Assembly (NCBI GenBank): GCA_001766655.1
Contig: MJCC01000003.1
Location: forward strand, 859,057-923,056
Length of the DNA: 64,000 bases
Origin: Phytomonas francai
Taxonomy: Eukaryota; Euglenozoa; Kinetoplastea; Trypanosomatida; Trypanosomatidae
Direction: 5' to 3'
The stretch's first letter is position 1; the number at the start of each line of letters is the position of its first letter. Both the position numbers and the translations under genes were made by a program. The notes under the pieces were generated by a model that ran no database searches, was not told the origin of the DNA, and worked only from the letters and a program-made list of their open reading frames with translations. Positions 50,942 through 61,100 of this stretch are shown piece by piece.

Positions 50942-52357
50942 TTAGAGATAGAGTTGCAAGAGCTTTCGTCCCTTTATGACATGCTCATTCGTGTACCCTA
51001 AGGATTCAAAAATCTTTAATATGATCTTGCGTGCAGGGGTCTCCGCCTTGGGCCCCAAAACAAAGTCCTTCGGGAAGAACCCACTCTCCTTCAGTGCTGG
51101 TAGCAGTTTTTGCTCGGAACGGATTACCTTCAAGCATTCCTCAATCGCCTGCGCGTTGTAGCCGTCGAGGAGGTACGCCACGACCAACTTAAGACGATTC
51201 TTATAAAACGTCACGGAGTCCGCCACGAGGTTATCGTACTTGAGAAGAGTCAAGTAGCTATCCTTCGTTATATCGTAATCTGTCATGTGCAAGAGCTCTA
51301 TGCGCACCACAGCCTCAGAGACCGTGCGCAAGTCCTTCACGGCAAAGGGAAACTCTTTGCGTACATTTTGAACAATACTCAAGGCTTTTTCCTTGTCATT
51401 TTGGGCTGCAGCAACCATCGCCAGCCCGCACATGGCCTGAGGAGCGCTGTTGTAGCATGGCTCACGTTTTAAACTAGCCCACATTTCTGGTGTCATTTTC
51501 TTCCGTCCAACACCATACTTTTTATTCACAATTTCTATTTCCTTCCTGGACATATCCAGCGATTTTGTATACAGCTCTGTAGCCTTTGGGAGATCCTTTT
51601 TTTGCAAGCTTTTAATCGCAGTGCCAAGTAGGGTCATCGCGTTCTCATCATCATTATCGGTTCTCTTTAATTTTTGAAAGATTGTTTTACCTTCCTTTGC
51701 GTTTTTTGCCTCCTCCTTGGCGTAGTCGATAAATGCTTCAATAGCCTCTTTGACCTGAGCTTCTGGAACGATCCCTGAAAGTCTGTCGCAAAATAATTTA
51801 TTGAAAACAAAGTAAATAATAGGGAACATGTGCGGATCGACTCCAAACTTTTTCATGATACCTGGCTCCTCCAAACAGTTCACCATCCCCAACTTTATTG
51901 CAAGCCCTGCATCCTTCCCAAACTCTTGATAACACTCCCCTATGTTTGAGTCCTTTAGCCGTTGATTGATCAGGTCCACCTGATTGCACACCATGTTGGT
52001 AAAGGCCTTGACTTCGGGGTGGTTTTCAACCATAAAGTACAGGAAAAAAGGCACTTTAGTTTCCATTTCCTGCGAGATGTTCTTGGATGATACACTTACC
52101 ACGCCAAGGTAGCTTGGGCCTTTGTCCGCCGCAGCATTTTGCGGTAAAGAGGATGAAACAGAATTAACGGGTTTCTTGGGAAGTTCAGAGGGGGTCGCGC
52201 GAGTTCCGTCATCGAAGCCCTTATGAGAGATGCAACGCTTGGAGAACACACAGGTCGTTTGCAAGGATATGGGTAGCATTCTGACAAGTGGAGAACGCAC
52301 GACCAAAAGGTTAATTGGGGCAGGTATACCCCGCCTCGATAAGTAGGAAAGACGCAT
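50942..52357 (-). CDS. Thioredoxin-fold/TPR-like mitochondrial protein without CXXC
   Basis: The 471-residue protein starts at ATG 52357 with a basic segment (MRLSYLSRRGIPAPINLLVVRSP) typical of mitochondrial targeting. Residues of about 95-220 are thioredoxin-like: a strand KVPFFLYFM, then VENHPEVKAF where the WCxxC site would be (no cysteine pair), and the cis-Pro-like strand MFPIIYFVFNK. The following 250 residues are helical with TPR-like repeats. This order matches the bacterial CnoX/YbbN chaperedoxins and thioredoxin-TPR proteins of organelles. A chaperone or scaffold role is plausible; a redox role is not. Confidence 0.7.
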   Translation of the reverse strand: MRLSYLSRRGIPAPINLLVVRSPLVRMLPISLQTTCVFSKRCISHKGFDDGTRATPSELPKKPVNSVSSSLPQNAAADKGPSYLGVVSVSSKNISQEMETKVPFFLYFMVENHPEVKAFTNMVCNQVDLINQRLKDSNIGECYQEFGKDAGLAIKLGMVNCLEEPGIMKKFGVDPHMFPIIYFVFNKLFCDRLSGIVPEAQVKEAIEAFIDYAKEEAKNAKEGKTIFQKLKRTDNDDENAMTLLGTAIKSLQKKDLPKATELYTKSLDMSRKEIEIVNKKYGVGRKKMTPEMWASLKREPCYNSAPQAMCGLAMVAAAQNDKEKALSIVQNVRKEFPFAVKDLRTVSEAVVRIELLHMTDYDITKDSYLTLLKYDNLVADSVTFYKNRLKLVVAYLLDGYNAQAIEECLKVIRSEQKLLPALKESGFFPKDFVLGPKAETPARKIILKIFESLGYTNEHVIKGRKLLQLYL

Positions 52358-52546
52358 TTTTGTGTTAAAACTAAAGTAGAGTATCTGTTTAAGGAAACAT
52401 TAATCAATGTGCAAAAAAAAAAAGAGAATTGTAGGCTCATTATCATGAAATTGGTTCTATTAGATATATTGTCATGTCTGAGAAACCAAAGAAATCATTA
52501 TATATATATAAACTTTTGAATCTGAAGCATGCTTGAGCACGCTTAA

Positions 52547-52610
<64 letters not shown>

Positions 52611-52623
52611 AGTTGAAATGATA
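52358..52623. other. Intergenic spacer with long (TA)n
   Basis: Short AT-rich spacer that includes the (TA)n run listed separately. Confidence 0.6.
52550..52607. repeat. (TA)n microsatellite
   Basis: An uninterrupted run of about 29 TA dinucleotides just after the meckelin stop codon. Confidence 0.95.
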
Positions 52624-55600
52624 TCAAATAAATAATCTTTCATCCACTATCATCTTGGCACAAAAATTGGACATGCCCTCATGCTTACGATACCAGTGGA
52701 TTGCCACCTCTATAATGAAAGTAAGCAACATCGAGATATATATGTTCCTCAATGAAGATTCTATGATGGCGAAAAATGCCGAATAAAGTATAAACAGATT
52801 GAAATCCAAACCAAGCATTAAAGCACGACCGTATGACACGATATCATCGAAGAAAAATAAATCTTGGGTATCTTTACCATCACTTTGGGACCTGTTCATA
52901 AGCATAATATTCGGTGGGAAATCAAAGAACTTATGAAGGAAGGATTTATGCAAAATAGTCCTTTCTACGCGAGATACAACCATCTGAAACGCATGATTGA
53001 TACTATCCTTAATCGACCACACTACTTGTGGAGACACATGCGATACTTGGGAGGATCCAGCGATAAAGTCAAAAAAATGCCATGAGGCTGGGTGCACCAC
53101 ATGGAGGAGATTTTTGTGGGACCTTTGGTGCTCTAGAAAGAGCTGACTATAGCATACATACAGGTAGCGTCGAAGATAAGAGCTAATGTTTACCTCAAAG
53201 GTCTGACACTCTCTTTGTCCACCTAAGCCTCGAGCTGGCATATTTCCTTGTGCTTCAATAAATAAGTTGTGTTGGAACTTCTTCATGCTGACATCTGTGT
53301 AGTCGTAAATGGATTCACCATGTATGTAAAATCCGTACATTTCCTCGATGAGGATAATAACCGAAATGTTCGATACAGAGCAAAGATCGACAAATTCTTG
53401 CAAGGGGTCTACTGCAATGCAACGGTAGTAAACCTGAAACCTTACCAAGTAGAAGAAAAGTGTTACAACTACCCAAAAAAAAGTGTCTACAGCGACTCGA
53501 AGCGTCTTATCTGTCACTTCGGCAAAGTACTGAATCTTGTTATTAAGAAGGTCATCAGATGGTGCAGTTCGATAGACCAAGCCACCTAAAAAGAGCAAGA
53601 TGACAGCCATAACCTGAAGCGGATCCCAATATCGTAGAGTCTGTAGTTTATTCAGTTTATTCGCGACGAAGGTCGCCCGCCACATGCTCAAAGGAACTTC
53701 TTTATCATCGGGGAGCGACTCCCCTTTAGGGCGTTCCCAGTCTATGAGAAAATAATAGGCGTTGCACTGCTCCGCGAGGTAGTAAAGAACGGTAATCGAT
53801 TTTGCACCCAGAACCACATATAGCATGGATGTGATATGCACCTCACTGTCCCCCGCCACGTTACCGTACCGCGGAGAAGCCTTTTGAATTAGGTAAAAAT
53901 ACCAAGAGAAAATGCATACGATGAGGAAGTAGACGTTGCTGATGTGATCAAAGAGGTAAATAAAGAACCGAAAAAGAGCAGATGCGTCGAAAAAATGGTT
54001 CTGTCGGCGACGCATCCAACCATAGGTTCGAATCGATGACGTCAATAGGCATATAATGGATAGGACTATAACGACAATGTTAACCCCCGTATTTGTAAGA
54101 TGAGCCAGGGGTGGGAAAACGATTTGTTGAACTATATCAAGTGTGCAACATGGCGTATAATCCTTGTTCAGATACGAACTATGAAGTGGATCGCCTAAAG
54201 GCTCTGGAAGTTCGGATATGTTCTTGGAGGCGTACTGAAAGATAAGAACAGGCGTTTTAAATTCACGATCTCGTCTGCTATGTGGAAATAATAGTAAACT
54301 CATTGACCAAATAGTTGTGATATAGGAAAGCTCACTATTGTTATACCCTCCTACATGAGCGTCATCAACGTAAACATGGAAACGGCGCCGAAAGTGATCC
54401 AGTGATGAAGCTTCATCTGAAGCAGCTAAAGATCGATACAACCAATCGTTCTGTTTGCTTTGGGGGTCGAAAAGATGATTGGAGTAGTCGATAAGCAAAG
54501 GCACTGGTATCCAGTTGCTTTGATCTCTCGGATCGACCATGTACACCTCATGAAACTCTGAATGATTCATCGAGAAAAACCATCCCCAATTGCGGTAGCA
54601 AGACACGCTGCGCATTTCTGAAGATTTGAAAAAGTCGTTGAGAAGCGGCGTAGGAAGTTGACACAAGTTGGTTTTTTCGTACAATTTGTGAAAACCCCTC
54701 CAGGTTCCATTAAGGTCATACGTTGAGAGAATAAAAATAGGTCCCTTTTCCTGTGTGAATTCGTAGCTTTTCCCCACAGGTGCTCGGACATTGCTGTTGC
54801 TAGAGTTGTAATACAAAGGTGGAAGACTAAGAGAAGGATCGCACCACTGCGCGCCACAACTGCCATTCGTTTGTAGATGGCGGTAGAGCGCACATGGAGT
54901 CGCCTCCGCGTTGTACATCATAAGAACGCACAGGTTGGCAAGATAATTGCAAGCTGTCGAGTTACCTTTACGGCAGAGAATTGCTGACCCGATCGCATTC
55001 TCGCGGAGGTTGTCTAGTGTGAGAGTGACCCCATTCTTGCCTGAATTCCCTACATTAGGTGGAATCAAAGTGGTGCTGGAACCTCGCGCGGCATCCGCAA
55101 AGGAATCATACACAGACTGAGGCACACAGGATCCATCATACAAAAGTGAATAACCGCTTTGGCAAACAAAGGCCCCAGGAGAGGTTTCTTTGTATGGATC
55201 CCTCCAAGAGGAACAGTCTCCATTCGGACACCGGACGCACATTTGAGCGGAAAGAACAACAGATCCTATATTTTCAACAAGCATTGAGCCTTGGGGGCAT
55301 ACACATTGAAAAAGCGTGGCATCGTAATGGGAATCTACAAGACAGCTAAGCTGCGGGTCTCCCCCGCAGGGAATACAAATTTGCGAACCATTAACTGAAC
55401 GAGAAGTACTAACTGCTTGGTTTCGAGAGCTGCAGCTTTCACAGGCCGGTATCCCTGTCGTTGAATTGATCACATAGGCAAAGCCCTTATCGCATTGGCA
55501 GACGCCCTCTACTGTTTTGGCATTCTGTAAGCATGCAGAACACTGAAAAGTTGACGGGTCAAAGAACATCGTGTCATCGATGCACATGTTCTCTAACCAG

Positions 55601-55692
55601 GGTAGTGAAGAGCCATTAGATTCGTATGTTGTTAATAAGAGGAAAGCGATAATTGCAAAGTAATGCAATTTATTCGTGCATATATATTTCAT
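52624..55692 (-). CDS. TMEM67: Meckelin (TMEM67/MKS3), ciliary transition-zone protein
   Basis: The 1022-residue protein matches meckelin, a membrane protein of the ciliary transition zone in the MKS module. It has a signal peptide (residues 1-27), a Cys-rich extracellular region of about 170 residues (repeats such as CSACLQNAKTVEGVCQC, CVRCPNGDCSSW), a beta-rich domain, and several membrane helices in the C-terminal half (near HLTNTGVNIVVIVLSIICLL, FIYLFDHISNVYFLIVCIFS, DTFFWVVVTLFFYLVRF, FNLFILYSAFFAIIESS). The stretch FVDLCSVSNISVIILIEEMYGFYIHG is a hallmark of the family. It shows that the organism builds a cilium or flagellum. The start at ATG 55692 is right for the signal peptide. Confidence 0.92.
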   Translation of the reverse strand: MKYICTNKLHYFAIIAFLLLTTYESNGSSLPWLENMCIDDTMFFDPSTFQCSACLQNAKTVEGVCQCDKGFAYVINSTTGIPACESCSSRNQAVSTSRSVNGSQICIPCGGDPQLSCLVDSHYDATLFQCVCPQGSMLVENIGSVVLSAQMCVRCPNGDCSSWRDPYKETSPGAFVCQSGYSLLYDGSCVPQSVYDSFADAARGSSTTLIPPNVGNSGKNGVTLTLDNLRENAIGSAILCRKGNSTACNYLANLCVLMMYNAEATPCALYRHLQTNGSCGAQWCDPSLSLPPLYYNSSNSNVRAPVGKSYEFTQEKGPIFILSTYDLNGTWRGFHKLYEKTNLCQLPTPLLNDFFKSSEMRSVSCYRNWGWFFSMNHSEFHEVYMVDPRDQSNWIPVPLLIDYSNHLFDPQSKQNDWLYRSLAASDEASSLDHFRRRFHVYVDDAHVGGYNNSELSYITTIWSMSLLLFPHSRRDREFKTPVLIFQYASKNISELPEPLGDPLHSSYLNKDYTPCCTLDIVQQIVFPPLAHLTNTGVNIVVIVLSIICLLTSSIRTYGWMRRRQNHFFDASALFRFFIYLFDHISNVYFLIVCIFSWYFYLIQKASPRYGNVAGDSEVHITSMLYVVLGAKSITVLYYLAEQCNAYYFLIDWERPKGESLPDDKEVPLSMWRATFVANKLNKLQTLRYWDPLQVMAVILLFLGGLVYRTAPSDDLLNNKIQYFAEVTDKTLRVAVDTFFWVVVTLFFYLVRFQVYYRCIAVDPLQEFVDLCSVSNISVIILIEEMYGFYIHGESIYDYTDVSMKKFQHNLFIEAQGNMPARGLGGQRECQTFEVNISSYLRRYLYVCYSQLFLEHQRSHKNLLHVVHPASWHFFDFIAGSSQVSHVSPQVVWSIKDSINHAFQMVVSRVERTILHKSFLHKFFDFPPNIMLMNRSQSDGKDTQDLFFFDDIVSYGRALMLGLDFNLFILYSAFFAIIESSLRNIYISMLLTFIIEVAIHWYRKHEGMSNFCAKMIVDERLFI

Positions 55693-56787
55693 GATGAAAA
55701 GGCTAAATCTGTAGTTCTAAGGTGTAACTTTTTATCGCAATGTCGTACGAAAAGAGGGGGAGTGATAAAATAACATTAGCAATAATGAAAGGAAATGATC
55801 ATTATAGACCCAAAACTGGAATGTGATGAGTAAAATCGAGGCCGACCCGAGCGTCCCCCTAGAGATTGTCCATTTATTTTTTTTTGAACAAATAGCTCAA
55901 CGCAGAAAATAGAAAACAATGAGCTAGTAACGGTACTCAGTTCTCAACAACTGCATTACCTTATTTCAAGGTAGCCACAGAAAGTAAGTGGATTTGCCAT
56001 AGTATGTGAATTAGTAATGCAAATGATAAATAAAAATCCAAAGCTTTATTCAAAACTGTACACCTTTCCTATGATGTGATTATCAAAACGCATTCAAGCA
56101 CTCAATTGTGGCTGCATTCCTCATTTTGTACTTATACGAATCGTTTAGAGCTAATTCGGTGCATTTTGCGTCAAAGAGATCCTTACAGATAATTCACAAT
56201 ATATATGTAGTACTCAAAATACTATGAGACTGAGTAATAAGCAACGAACGCGTGAAGAAGGAACTGTAACGCTCTGAAGAACATTTGATAGACGTGGTGC
56301 CAGAGATTTAAAATAAATAAAAAACATAAAGTTGGAGCTTCATAATCACAGATTGTGTAATGGGCAATGACATTCTGTAAATTTGGTGGAACTTTCTGCA
56401 TAATTTTATGAAAGGCTCAGTTACCGTACAACGATTTCATCGTCTATGAAATCTAATGCCTATAAAAAAGGAACAGAGCCGAGGAATACTTGCAATGGTT
56501 CAAAATTGGTTGATACAGGGTGAAAATGATCATTTAGAAACCCCATAAAAACAGATATCTTCTGGTCTTGTGCGCTCCACGATAAAAGTGCCAACATTTT
56601 CGTTTCTTGTACACTTTCTTAGAATTCTAATGAGATTTAAAAAAATACAAAATGCGTGTAAAAACATCTTTCCTTTGCACATTTTGTTTACAGTATAAAT
56701 GGTACTAATATTCTATTCAAGGATCGTTACACCTATTTCGTCCCTTCTATCAATACCCGTGGATCCGTGTATTTTATGAGCACTGTT
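55693..56787. other. Intergenic spacer
   Basis: AT-rich, 1.1 kb; nothing recognised. Confidence 0.55.
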
Positions 56788-57786
56788 TTAATACTGCTTA
56801 ATGAGTGACGCTAGAAATTCCCTGCGCCTCTCGAGAGATAAACTTCGCGCACGTCGAAAGACTTGAATCAGTCTGTGAAAATTGTGAATTGCAAGCAAAA
56901 TTGTGCTGTTCATCTCCTGCACCGTTAAAAGATGATGAATATAGGCACGGTTATGCCGCCGACACGTATAGCACTCGCAACCGGGACAGAGTGGATTGAT
57001 ATCAAGGGAGAAGCATTCATCGTTTAGATCGATTTCCGCGTCCCTGGTCGGAGTGGTAGTATCGTCTATGCCTAGGATAATGGCAATTCCCTTATCCGCC
57101 AGAGTCCACGGCACGGGACTTTCAATCAATGACACATTAAACAGAAGTGCTGTGAGAACAGATACCATGGAATTGGAACAGCAAAAAGAAGTAACTTTAA
57201 GATTATCCTGAGAATCTCTCAAGCTAAGAGCTAGCTCCAAAGAATTTTCGTTTCGACAAATTACATCCAAAAATCCACCCAATGAGCCCCTCACTGAAAA
57301 AGGCTTGATGAGAATACAGTTTAATTCACTATATAAGGCTTCGATCTTCTCTAGCCAAGATTCCGTGCGGGAATAGGCTATCTTTCTTTTCTTGGGCTGT
57401 GGTTCATAGAGTGGAACGGATTCTGTCAGTGCGATGGCAAAATTAGGCTGCAGTATTTCCACCAATTCCTTATACTTATCAACAGCTACCGTTATTCTAC
57501 CCTTTTCACATTCAGCAGATATTCCCACACCGGTGGACGGTGCGCTTGGATGCAGTCCATGAAAAGGACTGCGGTTCACCAAAATTGTCTTGTAATCAGG
57601 CAAGCCACAAATATTTGAATAATTCATTCCTGCTGCTTTGCAAGGAAAAGAAAAGTCCATTGCATCAAATAGTGAAACACTGATAAAACGCTCATCAGGG
57701 TTCAATATTTCATTGGCTTGGCTTGGAGTCATATTCGGAACCGATCCTTTTCGTGTCGGGATGGCCAGGAAAGGACCTTGGATCAT
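56788..57786 (-). CDS. Queuine tRNA-ribosyltransferase accessory subunit 2
   Basis: The ATG at 57786 gives 332 residues (MIQGPFLAIPTRKGSVPNMTP), the usual start of this family; the frame is open 19 codons further to a TTG. It matches QTRT2, the non-catalytic partner in the eukaryotic enzyme that swaps guanine 34 for queuine in tRNAs with GUN anticodons. Visible features are the TIM-barrel strands and the C-terminal zinc site CPGCECYTCRRHNRAYIHHLL with the later His in AIHNFHRL. Relative to human QTRT2 it is slightly short. A catalytic partner would be encoded elsewhere. Confidence 0.88.
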   Translation of the reverse strand: MIQGPFLAIPTRKGSVPNMTPSQANEILNPDERFISVSLFDAMDFSFPCKAAGMNYSNICGLPDYKTILVNRSPFHGLHPSAPSTGVGISAECEKGRITVAVDKYKELVEILQPNFAIALTESVPLYEPQPKKRKIAYSRTESWLEKIEALYSELNCILIKPFSVRGSLGGFLDVICRNENSLELALSLRDSQDNLKVTSFCCSNSMVSVLTALLFNVSLIESPVPWTLADKGIAIILGIDDTTTPTRDAEIDLNDECFSLDINPLCPGCECYTCRRHNRAYIHHLLTVQEMNSTILLAIHNFHRLIQVFRRARSLSLERRREFLASLIKQY

Positions 57787-58113
57787 TTTTCCTAATAGGA
57801 ATAATAATAAACCTGTGTTAGCGTGCTTAAAATAAACGACCAAGAAAGGAAGGGAGTTAATTAAGCTATCATATATCCATAATATTGTTTCAAAAGAAAA
57901 AGAAGCAAAAAGTAAACATTCTATTCTGAAAAATATGAAAATAATAAAGGAAAATATTGTTCTGTGAAATCGGTAGAATCGCTTTGATAGGGAAAAAAAT
58001 TACTACTCTATGGTCTAATAATTCTATTATAGTTGTTGATGTGGGCCATTCTGTTCTGCCCATCCACCCCTCTTATTATTCTGAGTTTACCAAGTATTTT
58101 ACCTATATAAAGT
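57787..58113. other. Intergenic spacer
   Basis: AT-rich spacer. A pyrimidine-rich minus-strand stretch near 57840-57857 could be the trans-splice signal of the gene ending at 56788. Confidence 0.5.
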
Positions 58114-61100
58114 TTAATTATTTGTAAATTGGTCAGGATGTTCCGCCTCTCGGCTACGTTTTCGGTCTGCTAATGCAACTTGCTTTAGCATTTTAATTCC
58201 CTCCTCCATCGATATAGTTTGAATACGACTAACCTTGTTGTGGAAAAAAATGCCGAGGACTTTGTCCGCCTTCGAGAGAAATTCTGTTTTGAAGGTTACA
58301 ATGATGAATTGGCACTCCTCAGATTGTTTGTGTATCATATTCGTGACGGCCATGCGGTATTCCGCGTCCAAAGCCGCATCAATCTCGTCAAAAAGGTAAA
58401 ATGGCGCGGGGTCACAGCGTTGGATAGCAAAGATAAATGTCAAAGCAACCAGTGATTTTTGACCACCACTCAACTGCTCGAGTTCGCTCACAACAGTGCC
58501 CATACCAAACGATACACGAATACGCGCGGCGCAGTACGGATCCTCGTCGGTGTCCGATTTAGTTTGTACTAACTGCAACTCCGCATAGGTATCCTCCGCC
58601 CCAACGAGTTCCTTAAATACTTCCTCGAAGTGATACTGAATTTGCTTATATGTACGTCTAATCGCCTCATCTTTTTTCGAATCAAGGTGATTGATGAGGC
58701 CGTGGATGCTTTGCAGCTCCTGCTCAAGTGAAGTTCGTTGCGCCAAAAGCTCGCTACTGGACTGTTGAAGGGCAGTATACTGGTCAATAGCTTTGCGATT
58801 CACATGGGAATATTTTTTGAGCTGCTCGTTGACACTTTTAAGCTGATGCATCAACTTCCCAAGAGAAAAGTTGGCATATTTTTCCGAATCCTTTGGAACT
58901 ACTCCTAGTTTACGAAGCTTGTTTAAAGCTTCATCTTGTCTTTGGAGAAGGAGGTTTCGCTGGTTTTGTGCCCTATCGATTAAGTCCTCTTTTTCTTGAA
59001 GAGACATTGCCGTGGAAAGACGATTTAAATTAAGATTTTCAATTTTTTTTTTGACCTGATGTTTTTGTCGAACTGCAACATCAATGGATTTCCTGATCGC
59101 ATTCAAACGATCGTTCAACATAACGGACTCAGACTTGAGTGAGTCACGCTCGCGATCGATCCCATGTGTTGTGCGTTTGGTCCAACCAATTTCTCGAATG
59201 CGGCCACCGATCATTGCCTTTCTGCGCTCCATATGTTGAACCTTGTCCTCCATGAGTTGAACCTCCGTGGCTAAACGAAGTGGCGCTGCTTGCAACGAGG
59301 CAGACTTGATTTTCATGTCAGCAAGTTCTTCAGATAGCTTTTCCAGATTCAGCTCCTCCTCTTCCGTCCAATGGATCTTAAATTCCTCTTTTGATTCTTC
59401 TTGTAAACGACTGTTCACTACAATAGACTCCTGAATGGCTTTCTCTAGTGTGCGCCTTGTGGCTAAAAGAGTTTCTTTCTGGGAATTGAGACGTAAAATG
59501 TGTTCTTCGCGCTGTCTTGCCTCACGAAATTCTTCATCCGCTTTCTTTTCAGTTGAATCATTTTCTGAACGGAGCAATTCTAATTCATTCAAAACTTCTG
59601 TGATACATTGCTCGACAGAAGCAACTTCTTGGCAGAGACTATTTAATTTTTTCCGAGCCTCAGCGAGGGCAGCAGTTAGACTCTTTTCTTTCGCGTAGAC
59701 AGGAAGCTTCATATTTCGCTTGTCAATAAAGCCACCGGTTATTGCACCTTTTCTTCCAAGCTGATCACCGTCTAGTGTAATAACGTCGCAATTCAGGTCT
59801 TTTGAAAATTTGAGACCTGCTTCCAACGAGGCGACCACAGCAGTCCTGCCAAATACCTCCGCGGCAACCTTAGTAAAACGTTCATTGTATGAAACCTTTG
59901 AAAGAAGCGAAGAACACTCGGGCGTTTCCGGTATATTTTTCTTTATACCCTTACAGGTGTCGAGTGGGAAAAAAGAAATGCGACCAGTTTTTCGATTCAT
60001 ATTCATCTTCTCTAACACCATTGCGCCAACATCAAATGTATCAACAACTACATTGAAAAGGGCATTGCCAGCTACAATTTCAACTGGGGTCTTATAGCCA
60101 TCTTCAACTGAAATAAGGTCGATGAGAGGTCCGTGAACTGCTTTTCTGGTATTTGCGTCGAATTCCTGAAGAATCTCTTGAAGGGACTGAAGTCCCTGAC
60201 GGATTTCGTATGGGATGTTTCGCTCTATTTGTTGTTGTGTTCTTTTTGATGTTTCTTGAAGTTGCTTTACAAGATTTTCTTGCTCATGAACGAGCTGCCA
60301 AAACTGGCGTCGTTTCTGATTGAGTTCATTTCGCTTCTTTAGGGCATCAGTGATTTTGACCTCTCGTGATTCCAGATCTTTTTCCACTTTTTCAATTGCA
60401 TGAGTGGTGTCTTTTGAGGCTTTCTTTAATTTTATTTCCTCATCCAGAAAGGCAATTTCTTTTTCAACGGACAGAAACTCTAACCTTGAACTGTCAATTG
60501 TCTCGTTATTTTTGGAAATCTCCTTCCTTATCCATGCGTCTCGCTCAGCTTGGTTCTTGAAGAGTTTGTTACGATTTCTTTTTTCTTGCATCCGGTCAAT
60601 CAATTTTTGCATTTTGTCAACCTCTTCAAGGCTCTTAATAGAAAGTGCTTCGCTGCCTTTAAGGATGCCCCGTTTTTCGAGTAGATCCTTATTGGCTTTT
60701 GTTAGTGCATTCTCTAATTCTCTGCTTTCCTTTAAAAGCAACGCATATTCCTTATCGGCAAGATGCAAACTACTGGCCCCATCATTGGCATCTATTTCTA
60801 TCACGGCTTGCTTGGTACTCAGCTCAGATATTTCTTTTTCAATCGATTCACCCTCCGCTTCCAAGCGGGTGATAAGATCACCGATTTCTGCAAGTTGATC
60901 TTCACATGTTTGAATTTCTTGCTCAGTAAAAGTTTCTGAGTCTTGATTCTTGGAAAGAGCAGTTTTTCTAGAACTCCACTCAGCCTCCAACTTCTGTAGT
61001 TCTTCCTTACAGTTTTCCAGCTCCAAATTAAAGATACAGTACTCCAAACACTTTTTTTCATGCTCTATGCCCTGAAGCTCTTTTAGCTCAGTTGTTTCCT

